Origin: an uncultured Eubacteriales bacterium | GTDB taxonomy: Bacteria; Bacillota; Clostridia; Peptostreptococcales; Anaerovoracaceae | Direction: 5' to 3' | NCBI GenBank assembly: GCA_902797195.1 | Contig: CADBRY010000182.1 | Location: 1-5,601 of the forward strand | Length of the DNA: 5,601 nucleotides | Shown here: one piece after another, positions 1-5,564 of the stretch | Numbering within the stretch: the first letter of the stretch is position 1 | How the letters are laid out: each line of letters opens with the position of its first letter | Made by a program: the position numbers and the translations under genes | Notes under the pieces: model-generated | What the model saw: only the letters and a program-made list of their open reading frames with translations | Told to the model about the DNA's origin: nothing | Database searches by the model: none

Positions 1-1
1 G

Positions 2-1015
2 TGCACTCGGGAAGGCTGCGACGCTGTGCTGGAAGGATCGGAAGTTTCCGTTCCAAGACTGAATCACTACAGTGAAGGTGAAAGAACCGAGGAACCTGCA
101 ACATGCACAGAACAAGGAAAGGTGTACTACACCTGCGACTCATGCAAAAAGCAGATCCTTGAAGAGGTGCTCCCGGCACTTGGTCATAAATGGAAGGCTC
201 CAACCTATAAGTGGGAGGGCAATACTTCCGTTACTGCAACAAGAGTATGTGCCAACGACAGCACGCAGTCCCACAGTGAAACGGAGACGGTGAAGACCAC
301 TGCCTCGGTGACAAAAAAACCGACCACCTCAGCTATGGGACAGACTACATATACGGCCAAGTTCACCAACACGGCATTTAAGACTCAGAAAAAGACTGTG
401 ACAAATATTCCGAAGCTGCCCAGCAGCAAGGTAACGGCTCCAACAGGCAAGCCGAACATTCTAAACACAATTGCAAACTCCGCCAAAAAGACCAACGACG
501 TTATCTGGGATAAGTCAAAGGTCAAGGGGGCCAATAAGTATGAGATCAACTGGAAGGCAAGAACTTCAAAGAAGTGGGCAAGCGCAATGGTTGGCAATGT
601 GACCAGAGGCAAAACCACAGGCCTGTCCATCGGAGGTCTCTACGATATCCGCGTAAGACCTGTGGCGGTTTCCGCAACCGGTAAGAAGGCTTCGGGAGCA
701 TGGTCCAACACGGTCTACCGCTACTTCCATACGACGGGCGGGATCAATCTGAGCTCCACCGCCAAGGGAAGCTTCACAATGAAGTGGAGAAAGAACTCCG
801 CGGCAACGGGATATCAGATAATGTTCACCACCAACAGCAACGGATCGGGAGCGGCAAAGAACATCAACACAGTAGGAGCTTCCGCCACAAGCTTCACAAA
901 GAAAGGCCTCAAGAGCGGAACCACCTACTACGTACAGATCCGCGAGATCAAGAAGGTTGGAAGCACAACCTATATCGGCAACATCTCAAATCCTGTAAAG
1001 GTAAAGATCAAATAG
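2..1015 (+). CDS. C-terminal part of a large cell-surface protein with fibronectin type III-like modules (5' partial)
   Basis: The reading frame is open to the left edge, so 337 codons are seen and the true start lies outside the window; the GTG near position 26 is only an internal codon. Residues 1-65 hold short Cys-containing repeats. The second is complete, with a Cys pair at residues 45 and 48 and an ending of the PALGHKW type, common in surface proteins of gut Firmicutes. Residues about 66-140 form a Thr-rich module with a TYTAKF...F.TQ.K pattern, also typical of such proteins. Residues about 144-233 and 242-337 look like two fibronectin type III-like beta domains, with YEINWKAR and YQIMFTT strands and a TTYYVQIRE strand near the end. 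There is no LPXTG motif, C-terminal membrane segment or charged tail, so any wall attachment must lie upstream. The role is probably adhesion or substrate binding outside the cell; the exact function is unknown. Confidence 0.8.
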   Translation, partial: CTREGCDAVLEGSEVSVPRLNHYSEGERTEEPATCTEQGKVYYTCDSCKKQILEEVLPALGHKWKAPTYKWEGNTSVTATRVCANDSTQSHSETETVKTTASVTKKPTTSAMGQTTYTAKFTNTAFKTQKKTVTNIPKLPSSKVTAPTGKPNILNTIANSAKKTNDVIWDKSKVKGANKYEINWKARTSKKWASAMVGNVTRGKTTGLSIGGLYDIRVRPVAVSATGKKASGAWSNTVYRYFHTTGGINLSSTAKGSFTMKWRKNSAATGYQIMFTTNSNGSGAAKNINTVGASATSFTKKGLKSGTTYYVQIREIKKVGSTTYIGNISNPVKVKIK

Positions 1016-1038
1016 CAATAAGCGGGACGGATTACAAT

Positions 1039-2190
1039 ATGAATATGACCTGGGCATTATCATATACGCTGGTCTCAGTCGCGACAGCGGCGATCATATT
1101 TACTATTTACAGACATGTAACCTATGACATGGGAGGGAAGAAGGAAATAGATGCATTCCGCAATTTCCTTCTGTCCTTCCTTGGGTTTGTCCTGTTCAAC
1201 GGAGTCTGTATCTGGGCAAACCATTATCATCTTGGGGTGCTTGGCACCATTTTCACCACTTTCAATCTTATAGGAATATCCGCAACGGCGCTTTTCTGGT
1301 TTTATTACATAGAGACGCGCCTGTCTTCATATTACTTTAAAAACAAACATCTGCGCATGCTGATGTTCGTCCCTATGACGATAGTAATACTGCTTATTGC
1401 ATCATCACCACTCACACACCTGATATTCTACTACGATGAAGAGGGCAGGTATCAGCGGGGCCCATTGTATGCCATAATACTGATCACCGCAGTTCTGTAT
1501 CTTCTGGTAGCAACGATCCATACATACAGATGCATCGGTAGGGCCAGGATCAAATCAGAGAAGAAGCAGTACTATAATCTGATGATGTTCATCGTATTTC
1601 CCTTCCTTGCGGGAGTGATAGATTTCATCCGTGCCCACCTGCCTTCCATGGAGCTGGTGACTCTCTTCGGCATAGTTATGATCTATCTTAATCTCCAGCA
1701 GGCCCAGATATACCGTGATATTTTGACCGGTCTCAACAACAGGAGAATGACCGATGAATATCTGACGGAAAGAATCGGCCTCGTCTCCGAGAGTGAGCCC
1801 ATGTTTATTATCATGGCGGACCTTAACCAGTTCAAAAGCATAAACGACAGGTTCGGTCATCTGGAGGGAGACCGTGCATTAAAGATAGTCGCAGAGACTC
1901 TGAAGAAGTATGGGGACAGAACACATCATTATGTTTCAAGATGGGGTGGAGACGAGTTTATGGTGATCGTAGACAACGATAAGCATTTCGACCCCGAAAA
2001 ACTCAGAGACACATTGAATGGGGATCTGAAGAAGTCTACGGCAAATCAGAATCTCAAATACAACCTGTCCTTGAGTATAGGTTGCGTCAAATGCGTGGAT
2101 CCCAGGCTGGGGGCCGACAAGGTCATCAGTATGGCGGACCAGCAGATGTACATGGATAAACAAAACAGATCAGATGACTATAAGGAATAG
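1039..2190 (+). CDS. Seven-transmembrane GGDEF diguanylate cyclase (383 aa)
   Basis: Residues about 1-220 are strongly hydrophobic, with seven likely membrane helices near 5-24, 43-62, 66-91, 107-125, 142-163, 181-198 and 204-222. They are followed directly by a GGDEF domain (about 223-376). That domain carries DILTGLNNRR at 227-236, an ADLNQFKSINDRFGH segment with the metal-binding Asp, and an intact GGDEF at 303-307 after RW. The expected reaction is two GTP to cyclic di-GMP at the inner face of the membrane, controlled by the helical sensor. The inhibitory RxxD site that normally precedes GGDEF reads RTHH (294-297), so product feedback may be lost. ATG 1039 is chosen because the hydrophobic N terminus begins there and a weak GGGACGG lies 8 nt upstream. 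The frame stays open further upstream, but that part overlaps the preceding gene and reads as non-protein-like sequence. No promoter is evident in the 23-nt gap. The ligand is unknown. Confidence 0.9.
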   Translation: MNMTWALSYTLVSVATAAIIFTIYRHVTYDMGGKKEIDAFRNFLLSFLGFVLFNGVCIWANHYHLGVLGTIFTTFNLIGISATALFWFYYIETRLSSYYFKNKHLRMLMFVPMTIVILLIASSPLTHLIFYYDEEGRYQRGPLYAIILITAVLYLLVATIHTYRCIGRARIKSEKKQYYNLMMFIVFPFLAGVIDFIRAHLPSMELVTLFGIVMIYLNLQQAQIYRDILTGLNNRRMTDEYLTERIGLVSESEPMFIIMADLNQFKSINDRFGHLEGDRALKIVAETLKKYGDRTHHYVSRWGGDEFMVIVDNDKHFDPEKLRDTLNGDLKKSTANQNLKYNLSLSIGCVKCVDPRLGADKVISMADQQMYMDKQNRSDDYKE

Positions 2191-2202
2191 TGAGGAGAAA
2201 AA

Positions 2203-3045
2203 ATGAAAAGAGAACGAATTGGGATCATAAGTCTGCTTTTGGTTGTGATTCTTTCACTGGGGATCATGGCAGGCTGTGGAAAGTCAACGGATACTGAAGG
2301 CAGCGACACTGGGACGGTTACGGAAGCTGCCGATGCAAAGGCAACCGCAGACGAGGATACCGCCGATGCAAAGGCAACCACAGCCAAGGCGGAAGACGGG
2401 GTGACACTCTCCAACGATGCATCCGACTTTGTGCTCATAACCGACGTAGTTCCCGATGCGATTTTTGAGATCCGCTACTACTCCACATACAACTTTGTGG
2501 GGGATCGGATCGATGGTTACGAAGAACCTCTTGCCTTTCTGACAAAGGAAGCGGCCGACGCCCTTAAGAAGGTCAGCGACGATGTGAAGAAGCAGGGCTA
2601 CCGTCTTAAGATCTACGACGCGTACCGTCCTCAAAAGGCAGTGACAAACTTTGTGGAATGGGCAAAGGACGAAGACGATACCAGAATGAAGGAGTACTTT
2701 TATCCCGAGCTGGATAAGGACGTGCTCTTCCCCCAGGGTTACATCGCCGAGCATTCCGGCCACAGCCGGGGCAGCACTGTTGATCTCACACTCTTCGATA
2801 TGGAAACGGAGAAGGAAGTTGACATGGGCGGTACCTTCGACTACTTCGGCGAGAAAAGCCATCCCGATTACAAAGAAGGCATCACCGAGGAACAGTACAA
2901 CAACAGAATGATCTTAAGAAAAGCAATGCTGGACAACGGATTCAAACCACTGCCTGAAGAGTGGTGGCATTTCACATTAGAAGACGAGCCCTATCCGGAC
3001 ACCTATTTCACATTCCCGGTAAACAGCGACGTGCTGTCTAAATAA
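2203..3045 (+). CDS. VanX-type D-alanyl-D-alanine dipeptidase, predicted lipoprotein (280 aa)
   Basis: The N terminus has a Lys/Arg start, a hydrophobic stretch (about 6-22) and a lipobox-like IMAGC with Cys25, so the enzyme is probably a lipid-anchored exported protein. Residues 26-65 are an acidic, Ala/Thr/Asp-rich linker. The rest is a peptidase family M15D domain. Arg142 sits in YDAYRP; zinc ligands His187 and Asp194 sit in SGHSRGSTVD; catalytic Glu253 and zinc ligand His256 sit in EEWWHF. The spacings match VanX closely (Arg to His 45, His to Asp 7, Glu to His 3). VanX hydrolyses D-Ala-D-Ala. Here no vanH/vanA ligase genes are visible and the enzyme is exported, so peptidoglycan peptide trimming or nutrient recovery fits better than vancomycin resistance; this is inference. 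GAGGAG (2192-2197) lies 5 nt before the ATG, and the gene starts 12 nt after the cyclase gene, suggesting co-transcription. No clear terminator follows. Confidence 0.9.
   Translation: MKRERIGIISLLLVVILSLGIMAGCGKSTDTEGSDTGTVTEAADAKATADEDTADAKATTAKAEDGVTLSNDASDFVLITDVVPDAIFEIRYYSTYNFVGDRIDGYEEPLAFLTKEAADALKKVSDDVKKQGYRLKIYDAYRPQKAVTNFVEWAKDEDDTRMKEYFYPELDKDVLFPQGYIAEHSGHSRGSTVDLTLFDMETEKEVDMGGTFDYFGEKSHPDYKEGITEEQYNNRMILRKAMLDNGFKPLPEEWWHFTLEDEPYPDTYFTFPVNSDVLSK
2329..2379 (+). repeat. Two exact 18-bp direct repeats in the lipoprotein linker
   Basis: Positions 2329-2346 and 2362-2379 are identical 18-bp sequences encoding ADAKAT, offset by 33 bp (11 codons, in frame). They lie in the flexible linker between the lipid anchor and the catalytic domain, so slippage there would change linker length without breaking the enzyme. 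Confidence 0.9.
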
Positions 3046-3278
3046 CTGCTGGCAGCCTGTTCGGTGTAAATGCTATTATTCATACGGATGATTCGCACAT
3101 AATCGGTATCATTTTCCGTGATAGAGGACTCGCTGGTGTAAACTGATTACCCCGTGTTTGGATTAGACACTGAGCGACCGATTTCACGTGGTTCAAACAA
3201 TGATTTAAGACCTGAAAGTGTAAACACAACTGGATGAAGCCTTGATTAGACACCAGTTTTGGTGATTTTGGTGTCAAC
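3007..3278 (+). repeat. Tandem duplicated block, copy A (includes true gene tail)
   Basis: This stretch is repeated as 3400-3673, offset by 393-395 bp with a 2-nt length difference just after the stop codon. By hand count the part after position 3064 differs at about a dozen sites in 215, so identity is near 94-95 percent. Copy A begins inside the last 12 codons of the dipeptidase gene and runs into the intergenic region. After 3278 the two copies stop aligning base by base but keep the same arrangement of boxes up to 3397 (copy B: 3782). Confidence 0.9.
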
Positions 3279-3297
3279 GAGATTATTATAATTATCT

Positions 3298-3370
3298 GTT
3301 TACATTTTGCCCTTGAAAAATCCTGCAAAAGCAACGATTTTCAGGGCTTTCAGACCTGTAAAATGTCAAC
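3298..3370. repeat. Nested inverted repeat present only in copy A
   Basis: The 11-nt ends 3298-3308 and 3360-3370 are inverted repeats with one mismatch. Inside, 3309-3322 pairs with 3336-3347 as a stem of about 12 bp with two single-base bulges and a 13-nt loop. No T-run follows on either strand, so it is not a convincing intrinsic terminator. Copy B has a different, weaker hairpin (3714-3718 with 3728-3732) at the corresponding place. Confidence 0.6.
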
Positions 3371-3399
3371 TGCACCCTTAAGAAAAATTATTTACACTT

Positions 3400-3438
3400 T
3401 TCACATTCCCGGTTAACAGCGACGTGCTGTCAAAGTAA
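3400..3438 (+). pseudogene. Relic of a VanX-like gene 3' end (12 codons plus stop)
   Basis: The 39 bases encode FTFPVNSDVLSK and a stop, identical in protein to the end of the complete dipeptidase gene (3007-3045). They differ at three bases, all silent third positions (Val, Ser and Lys codons). Nothing upstream continues the gene: position 3397 is the end of a box unit. Either a block containing the gene end was duplicated in tandem, or a full second gene once stood here and was deleted. The fragment is not expressed as a protein. Confidence 0.75.
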
Positions 3439-3673
3439 CCTGCCCGGTAGCCTGTCTAGTGTAAATGCTATTATTCATACTGATGATTCACACATAATCG
3501 GCATCATTTCCCGTGATAGAGGACTCGCTGGTGTAAACTGATTACCCCGTGTTTGGATTAGACACTGAGCGGCCGATTTCACGTGATCCAAACAATGATT
3601 TAAGCATTGAAAGTGTAAACACAACTGGATGAAGCCTTGATTAGACACCAGTTTTGATGATTTTAGTGTCAAC
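3400..3673 (+). repeat. Tandem duplicated block, copy B
   Basis: This is the second copy of 3007-3278. It starts with a relic of the dipeptidase gene end (3400-3438) and continues with the same intergenic sequence. The most conserved part is 3516-3586, around the second box unit. The blocks lie head to tail, as expected from unequal exchange or slippage, or from two insertions of one element. Confidence 0.9.
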
Positions 3674-3866
3674 TGAACTTTGATGAATGTGAGTTTACAC
3701 TCAGAGCCCAGCAATTGGAATATATTGCCAATAAAAACAGCCTTAAAATGTCTATAAGAGAGATAGAAACCAAGTTTTACACTGGCAGGGTCAATAGCAG
3801 GGAAAGTATGGCATGACCGGCATGACAGTCGTGCAGAGAAGATATTGCAGGCGCAGAAAAGGAATG

Positions 3867-4122
3867 CCGGGCGCGGCTGGCTGATTGTTCAGAGGCTGGT
3901 TCAAGATGCCCTCGGCTGTCCTCCCGCAGGAGCGCATTAGGACCGGTAGACGGAGGCGAACAGGGCGCGTGGGTCACCGTCCCGTGGGCGCGCATAGAAA
4001 CCGGCGCGCCATCACGGGACGGGCCACTCGCCGTGAGACGAAGACACCGGTCCTGCGCGACGAGGACTGAAGCCGGGGCATCTGTGGACCGGCCTGAGAA
4101 AAGGAACAGCAAGCCGCGCCGG
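3867..4122 (+). repeat. Long GC-rich imperfect inverted repeat, possible structured RNA
   Basis: The two arms fold into one rod with a 10-nt terminal loop (3994-4003). Helices paired by hand are 3977-3993/4004-4022 (17 bp, one 2-nt bulge), 3964-3972/4024-4032 (8 of 9), 3932-3947/4046-4058 (13 bp, 3-nt bulge), 3918-3923/4062-4067 (6 bp), 3904-3917/4071-4083 (13 bp, one bulged base), 3893-3902/4086-4095 (10 bp), 3887-3890/4104-4107 (4 bp) and 3867-3878/4112-4122 (11 bp, one bulge). That gives about 82 pairs. G.U pairs (3897.4091, 3901.4087, with 3885.4109 possible in the junction) work only in a + strand transcript. No promoter for it is clear. It matches no RNA family I can name (not RNase P, tmRNA or SRP RNA by their conserved cores). 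A small non-autonomous mobile element is the alternative. The structure is well supported, the function is not. Confidence 0.75.
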
Positions 4123-4162
4123 ACGGAGGGTGTCCGCGCCGGACGGAGGGTGTTCGCGCCGG
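4114..4162 (+). repeat. 20-bp tandem direct repeat, two full copies and one partial
   Basis: Positions 4114-4133 and 4134-4153 are identical 20-bp units beginning CCGCGCCGG. A third partial copy (4155-4162, CGCGCCGG) follows. The first unit contributes its first 9 bases to the basal helix of the long inverted repeat, so the same 5' strand (3867-3876) could also pair with the second or third copy. Confidence 0.9.
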
Positions 4163-4221
4163 GCTGTAGAAGGCCAGGCAGAATGGCTGTCATAGTGGTT
4201 TTAAAATTGAGGGATTTGGTA

Positions 4222-4227
4222 TATAAT
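4222..4227 (+). promoter_or_regulatory. Probable -10 element of the rubredoxin promoter
   Basis: A perfect TATAAT lies 33 nt before the start codon. At a 17-nt spacer the -35 position (4199-4204) reads TTTTAA, a weak match to TTGACA. A start of transcription near 4234 would leave a short leader containing only the ribosome site. Confidence 0.6.
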
Positions 4228-4260
4228 ATTCGAACCAAAGCACATGAAAGGAGAGGTAAT

Positions 4261-4422
4261 ATGGACAAGTACGTATGCGACCCTTGCGGTTATCTCTATG
4301 ATCCCGAGGTGGGCGATCCAGATAACGGTGTAGAGCCGGGAACGGCATTTGCAGATCTGCCGGAAGACTGGACATGCCCCATCTGCGGAGCAGGCAAGGA
4401 TTCCTTCGAAAAAGAAGACTGA
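4261..4422 (+). CDS. Rubredoxin (53 aa)
   Basis: This is a full-length small electron-transfer protein with a single iron held by four cysteines: CDPC at 6-9 and CPIC at 39-42, each followed by Gly, with the usual [16 protein letters not shown] stretch (13-28) and DLPEDWTCP before the second pair. The length of 53 residues is normal for the family. It shuttles electrons in the cytoplasm of anaerobes, often to oxygen- or peroxide-reducing enzymes; no such partner gene is in the window. AGGAG (4249-4253) lies 7 nt before the ATG. The gene has its own -10 element and is followed by an intrinsic terminator, so it is probably transcribed alone. Composition is ordinary compared with the odd GC-rich region just upstream. 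Confidence 0.97.
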   Translation: MDKYVCDPCGYLYDPEVGDPDNGVEPGTAFADLPEDWTCPICGAGKDSFEKED

Positions 4423-4444
4423 TCAAAGAATGATTAAAAAGCTG

Positions 4445-4479
4445 AAAGCGGGTGATTCCAAGGGGGTTCACCCGCTTTT
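4445..4479 (+). terminator. Intrinsic terminator after rubredoxin
   Basis: A perfect 11-bp stem (4445-4455 with 4468-4478, core GCGGGTGA) with a 12-nt loop ends in TTTT, followed by a further pyrimidine-rich stretch. It starts 22 nt after the rubredoxin stop and separates that gene from the ATP synthase operon. Confidence 0.85.
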
Positions 4480-4493
4480 GCCCTTTAGTGCAT

Positions 4494-4529
4494 TTGACAT
4501 ATCCGACAAATAGGAGTAAATTATATAAT
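4494..4529 (+). promoter_or_regulatory. Candidate promoter of the ATP synthase operon
   Basis: A perfect -35 TTGACA lies at 4494-4499. At a 17-nt spacer, TAAATT (4517-4522) is a fair -10. A perfect TATAAT (4524-4529) is 24 nt from the -35, too far for normal sigma-A spacing, so it would need another -35 (the sequence at 4501-4506 is poor). Either or both may be used. The 5' leader would be about 40-45 nt. Confidence 0.55.
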
Positions 4530-4575
4530 GTTTATCAAATAGACACTATTGTTCCACTAGAGATCAGGAGGATAT

Positions 4576-4884
4576 GTGACCTATATCATCGGTGCACTGG
4601 CAGGCGCGGCTTATGGAAGTCTGATCGGCTTTGTCAAGTATGCGGTTCTCTGGAAGAAAATGCTGGGGAGCGACAAGAATATAACCATGCCGGCCCTTTA
4701 CAGGCATATCATAATCAGCAGCATTATAAATGCGGCATCGCTGTTGCTGATATTCCTGCTCAGGAACGTTATTCCATGTGATTTTGTGGCAACGATCATA
4801 GCTGCGGCGGTGATGCTGAGCTTGGTCGGGAAACTGACACCGGTCCGTGAAATAGTAGATCAGGTTGAGGAGAAGACGGAATGA
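4576..4884 (+). CDS. atpI: ATP synthase subunit I-like membrane protein (102 aa)
   Basis: This is a small hydrophobic protein with three clear membrane segments (about 3-26, 44-62 and 69-87), a basic KYAVLWKK turn after the first and a charged tail (VREIVDQVEEKTE). It lies directly before the subunit a gene. AtpI proteins are poorly conserved, so the identification rests on size, hydrophobicity and position. The family helps assemble the c-ring or handle Mg2+ and is not part of the catalytic enzyme. The start is GTG at 4576 with AGGAGG (4566-4571) 4 nt upstream; the ATG two bases earlier is followed at once by a stop. The stop codon overlaps the atpB start (ATGA), implying coupled translation. 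At 102 residues with three rather than four helices it is a little short for the family. Confidence 0.8.
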   Translation: MTYIIGALAGAAYGSLIGFVKYAVLWKKMLGSDKNITMPALYRHIIISSIINAASLLLIFLLRNVIPCDFVATIIAAAVMLSLVGKLTPVREIVDQVEEKTE

Positions 4885-5564
4885 TCGAGAAATTGTATGC
4901 AATAGGAATGACTGACGCTATGATTACTTCAAGTGTCATAACCATAGTTATATGTGTGATTGCAATCATCATAAGCAGAAAAATCAACATCGAGAAACCG
5001 GAAGGCGCACAGAACGCCGTTGAAATGGGTCTTGAGAAACTCTACGGATTCTTTGAGGATCTTATGGGCAAGGAGATGTGCAAAAAGTACTTCCCGCTTG
5101 TCGGGACACTGTTCATCTACGTCCTTGCGTGCAACTACTCCGGACTTCTTCCCATGATGGGCCACGCTCCGGGCATGCAGGCGCCCACAAGCAGCCTGAA
5201 CTTCCCCGCAGGACTGGCGATCGTTGTAATAATCGCGGTCCAGATCATCGGAATCAGGGAGCACAGGGGCATGGGCACATATAAGAGGATGGTGCAGCCA
5301 TTTGTATTCATCTTGCCGTTGATGCTCATAGATGAGTTGGCAAAACCCGTTTCGTTGACTTTCCGACTTTATGGAAATACCTTCGGGGACGAGATGGCGG
5401 TAGACGTTCTCAGAGAACTGATACCTTTCCCCATCCCCGCAATAATGCAGTTCCTCATCATCCTGCTGGCTTTGATCCAGGCTGTGGTATTCTCACTTCT
5501 CACAGCGATCTATATAGGAGAGGCCACGGAGAAGGAACACACTCTACCGATTGAACAGCATTGA
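4881..5564 (+). CDS. atpB: F-type ATP synthase subunit a (227 aa)
   Basis: This is the stator subunit of the membrane Fo sector, which forms the ion half-channels next to the c-ring. The hallmark KPVSLTFRLYGNTFGDE carries the essential Arg162 (Arg210 in E. coli), with Asn166 and Glu171 at the expected spacing. The last helix holds Gln200 in IQAVVFSLLTAIY, equivalent to E. coli Gln252. Membrane helices are near 13-32, 70-92, 107-125, 137-160 and 187-213. The length is typical of Gram-positive subunit a and shorter than in E. coli because the N-terminal extension is small. GAGGAG (4867-4872) sits 8 nt before the ATG inside the atpI end, and the two genes overlap by four bases. Whether the coupling ion is H+ or Na+ cannot be told, since the c-subunit gene is outside the window. 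The 37 nt after the stop hold no gene start that I can support. Confidence 0.97.
   Translation: MIEKLYAIGMTDAMITSSVITIVICVIAIIISRKINIEKPEGAQNAVEMGLEKLYGFFEDLMGKEMCKKYFPLVGTLFIYVLACNYSGLLPMMGHAPGMQAPTSSLNFPAGLAIVVIIAVQIIGIREHRGMGTYKRMVQPFVFILPLMLIDELAKPVSLTFRLYGNTFGDEMAVDVLRELIPFPIPAIMQFLIILLALIQAVVFSLLTAIYIGEATEKEHTLPIEQH

Larger units (their letters stand above)
3064..3782. repeat. Array of ten 35-36-nt units bounded by inverted GTGT/ACAC boxes
   Basis: Each unit opens with an RTGTMAAC-like box and most end in ACAC, often as GTTTACAC or GATTAGACAC. Units of copy A are 3064-3098, 3136-3170, 3218-3253, 3271-3305 and 3363-3397. Units of copy B are 3459-3493, 3531-3565, 3613-3648, 3666-3700 and 3748-3782. 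Eight are 35 nt long, and the third of each set is 36 nt. Two in copy A have an imperfect right end (CGCAC, TTACAT). Starts are 72, 82, 53 and then 92 (A) or 82 (B) nt apart. The fourth and fifth units have unrelated interiors in A and B, yet keep box position and unit length. They may be protein-binding sites; related boxes at the ends of insertion sequences such as the IS21 type are the main ordinary alternative. No transposase gene is present. Confidence 0.7.
3046..4260. other. 1.2-kb region without credible genes, made of repeats and structured DNA
   Basis: Between the dipeptidase stop and the rubredoxin start I find no coding region with ribosome site and protein-like composition. The stretch holds a tandem duplicated block (3007-3782), an array of paired GTGT/ACAC boxes inside it, a GC-rich long inverted repeat (3867-4122) with a 20-bp tandem repeat at its 3' base, and the rubredoxin promoter (about 4200-4227). 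Short stretches 3783-3866 and 4163-4198 show nothing more than a 7-bp pair (3822-3828 with 4187-4193) that could close the inverted repeat. Base composition changes sharply from AT-rich (3280-3400, 3700-3780) to GC-rich (3860-4170) and back, suggesting pieces of different origin. Confidence 0.8.

Noticed and set aside
700..1038. N-terminal extension of the diguanylate cyclase frame
   Set aside because: It lies inside the surface-protein gene in another frame and its Arg/His/Gln-rich sequence is not protein-like; the membrane protein begins naturally at 1039.
3080..3334. Minus-strand open frame of 84 codons in copy A, with a similar 79-codon frame at 3475-3714 in copy B
   Set aside because: Similarity follows from the duplicated DNA. 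Differences between the copies mostly change amino acids, the N termini differ completely, and the frames cover the box array.
3309..3347. Intrinsic terminator for the dipeptidase gene
   Set aside because: The hairpin is 264 nt after the stop, has bulges and lacks a T-run on either strand.
3725..3758. Promoter for the long hairpin (TTGCCA and TATAAG)
   Set aside because: The spacer is 22 nt, outside the usual range, and the match is modest.
3064..3782. CRISPR array
   Set aside because: The 35-nt units share only their ends, not a full repeat, spacings vary from 53 to 92, and no cas gene is near.
3748..3816. Short frame beginning MSIREIE, resembling the start of an IstA-type transposase
   Set aside because: It stops after 22 codons, has no ribosome site, and the resemblance is limited to a few residues.
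3777..4268. Minus-strand open frame of 163 codons across the GC-rich hairpin
   Set aside because: Absence of stops is explained by high GC; composition is low-complexity Arg/Ser/Pro-rich and it runs through both hairpin arms and the tandem repeat.
4033..4422. Longer version of the rubredoxin frame reaching back into the GC-rich region
   Set aside because: The upstream part is Arg-rich and not protein-like, and it crosses the inverted repeat and promoter. The ATG at 4261 has an ideal ribosome site and gives the normal family length.
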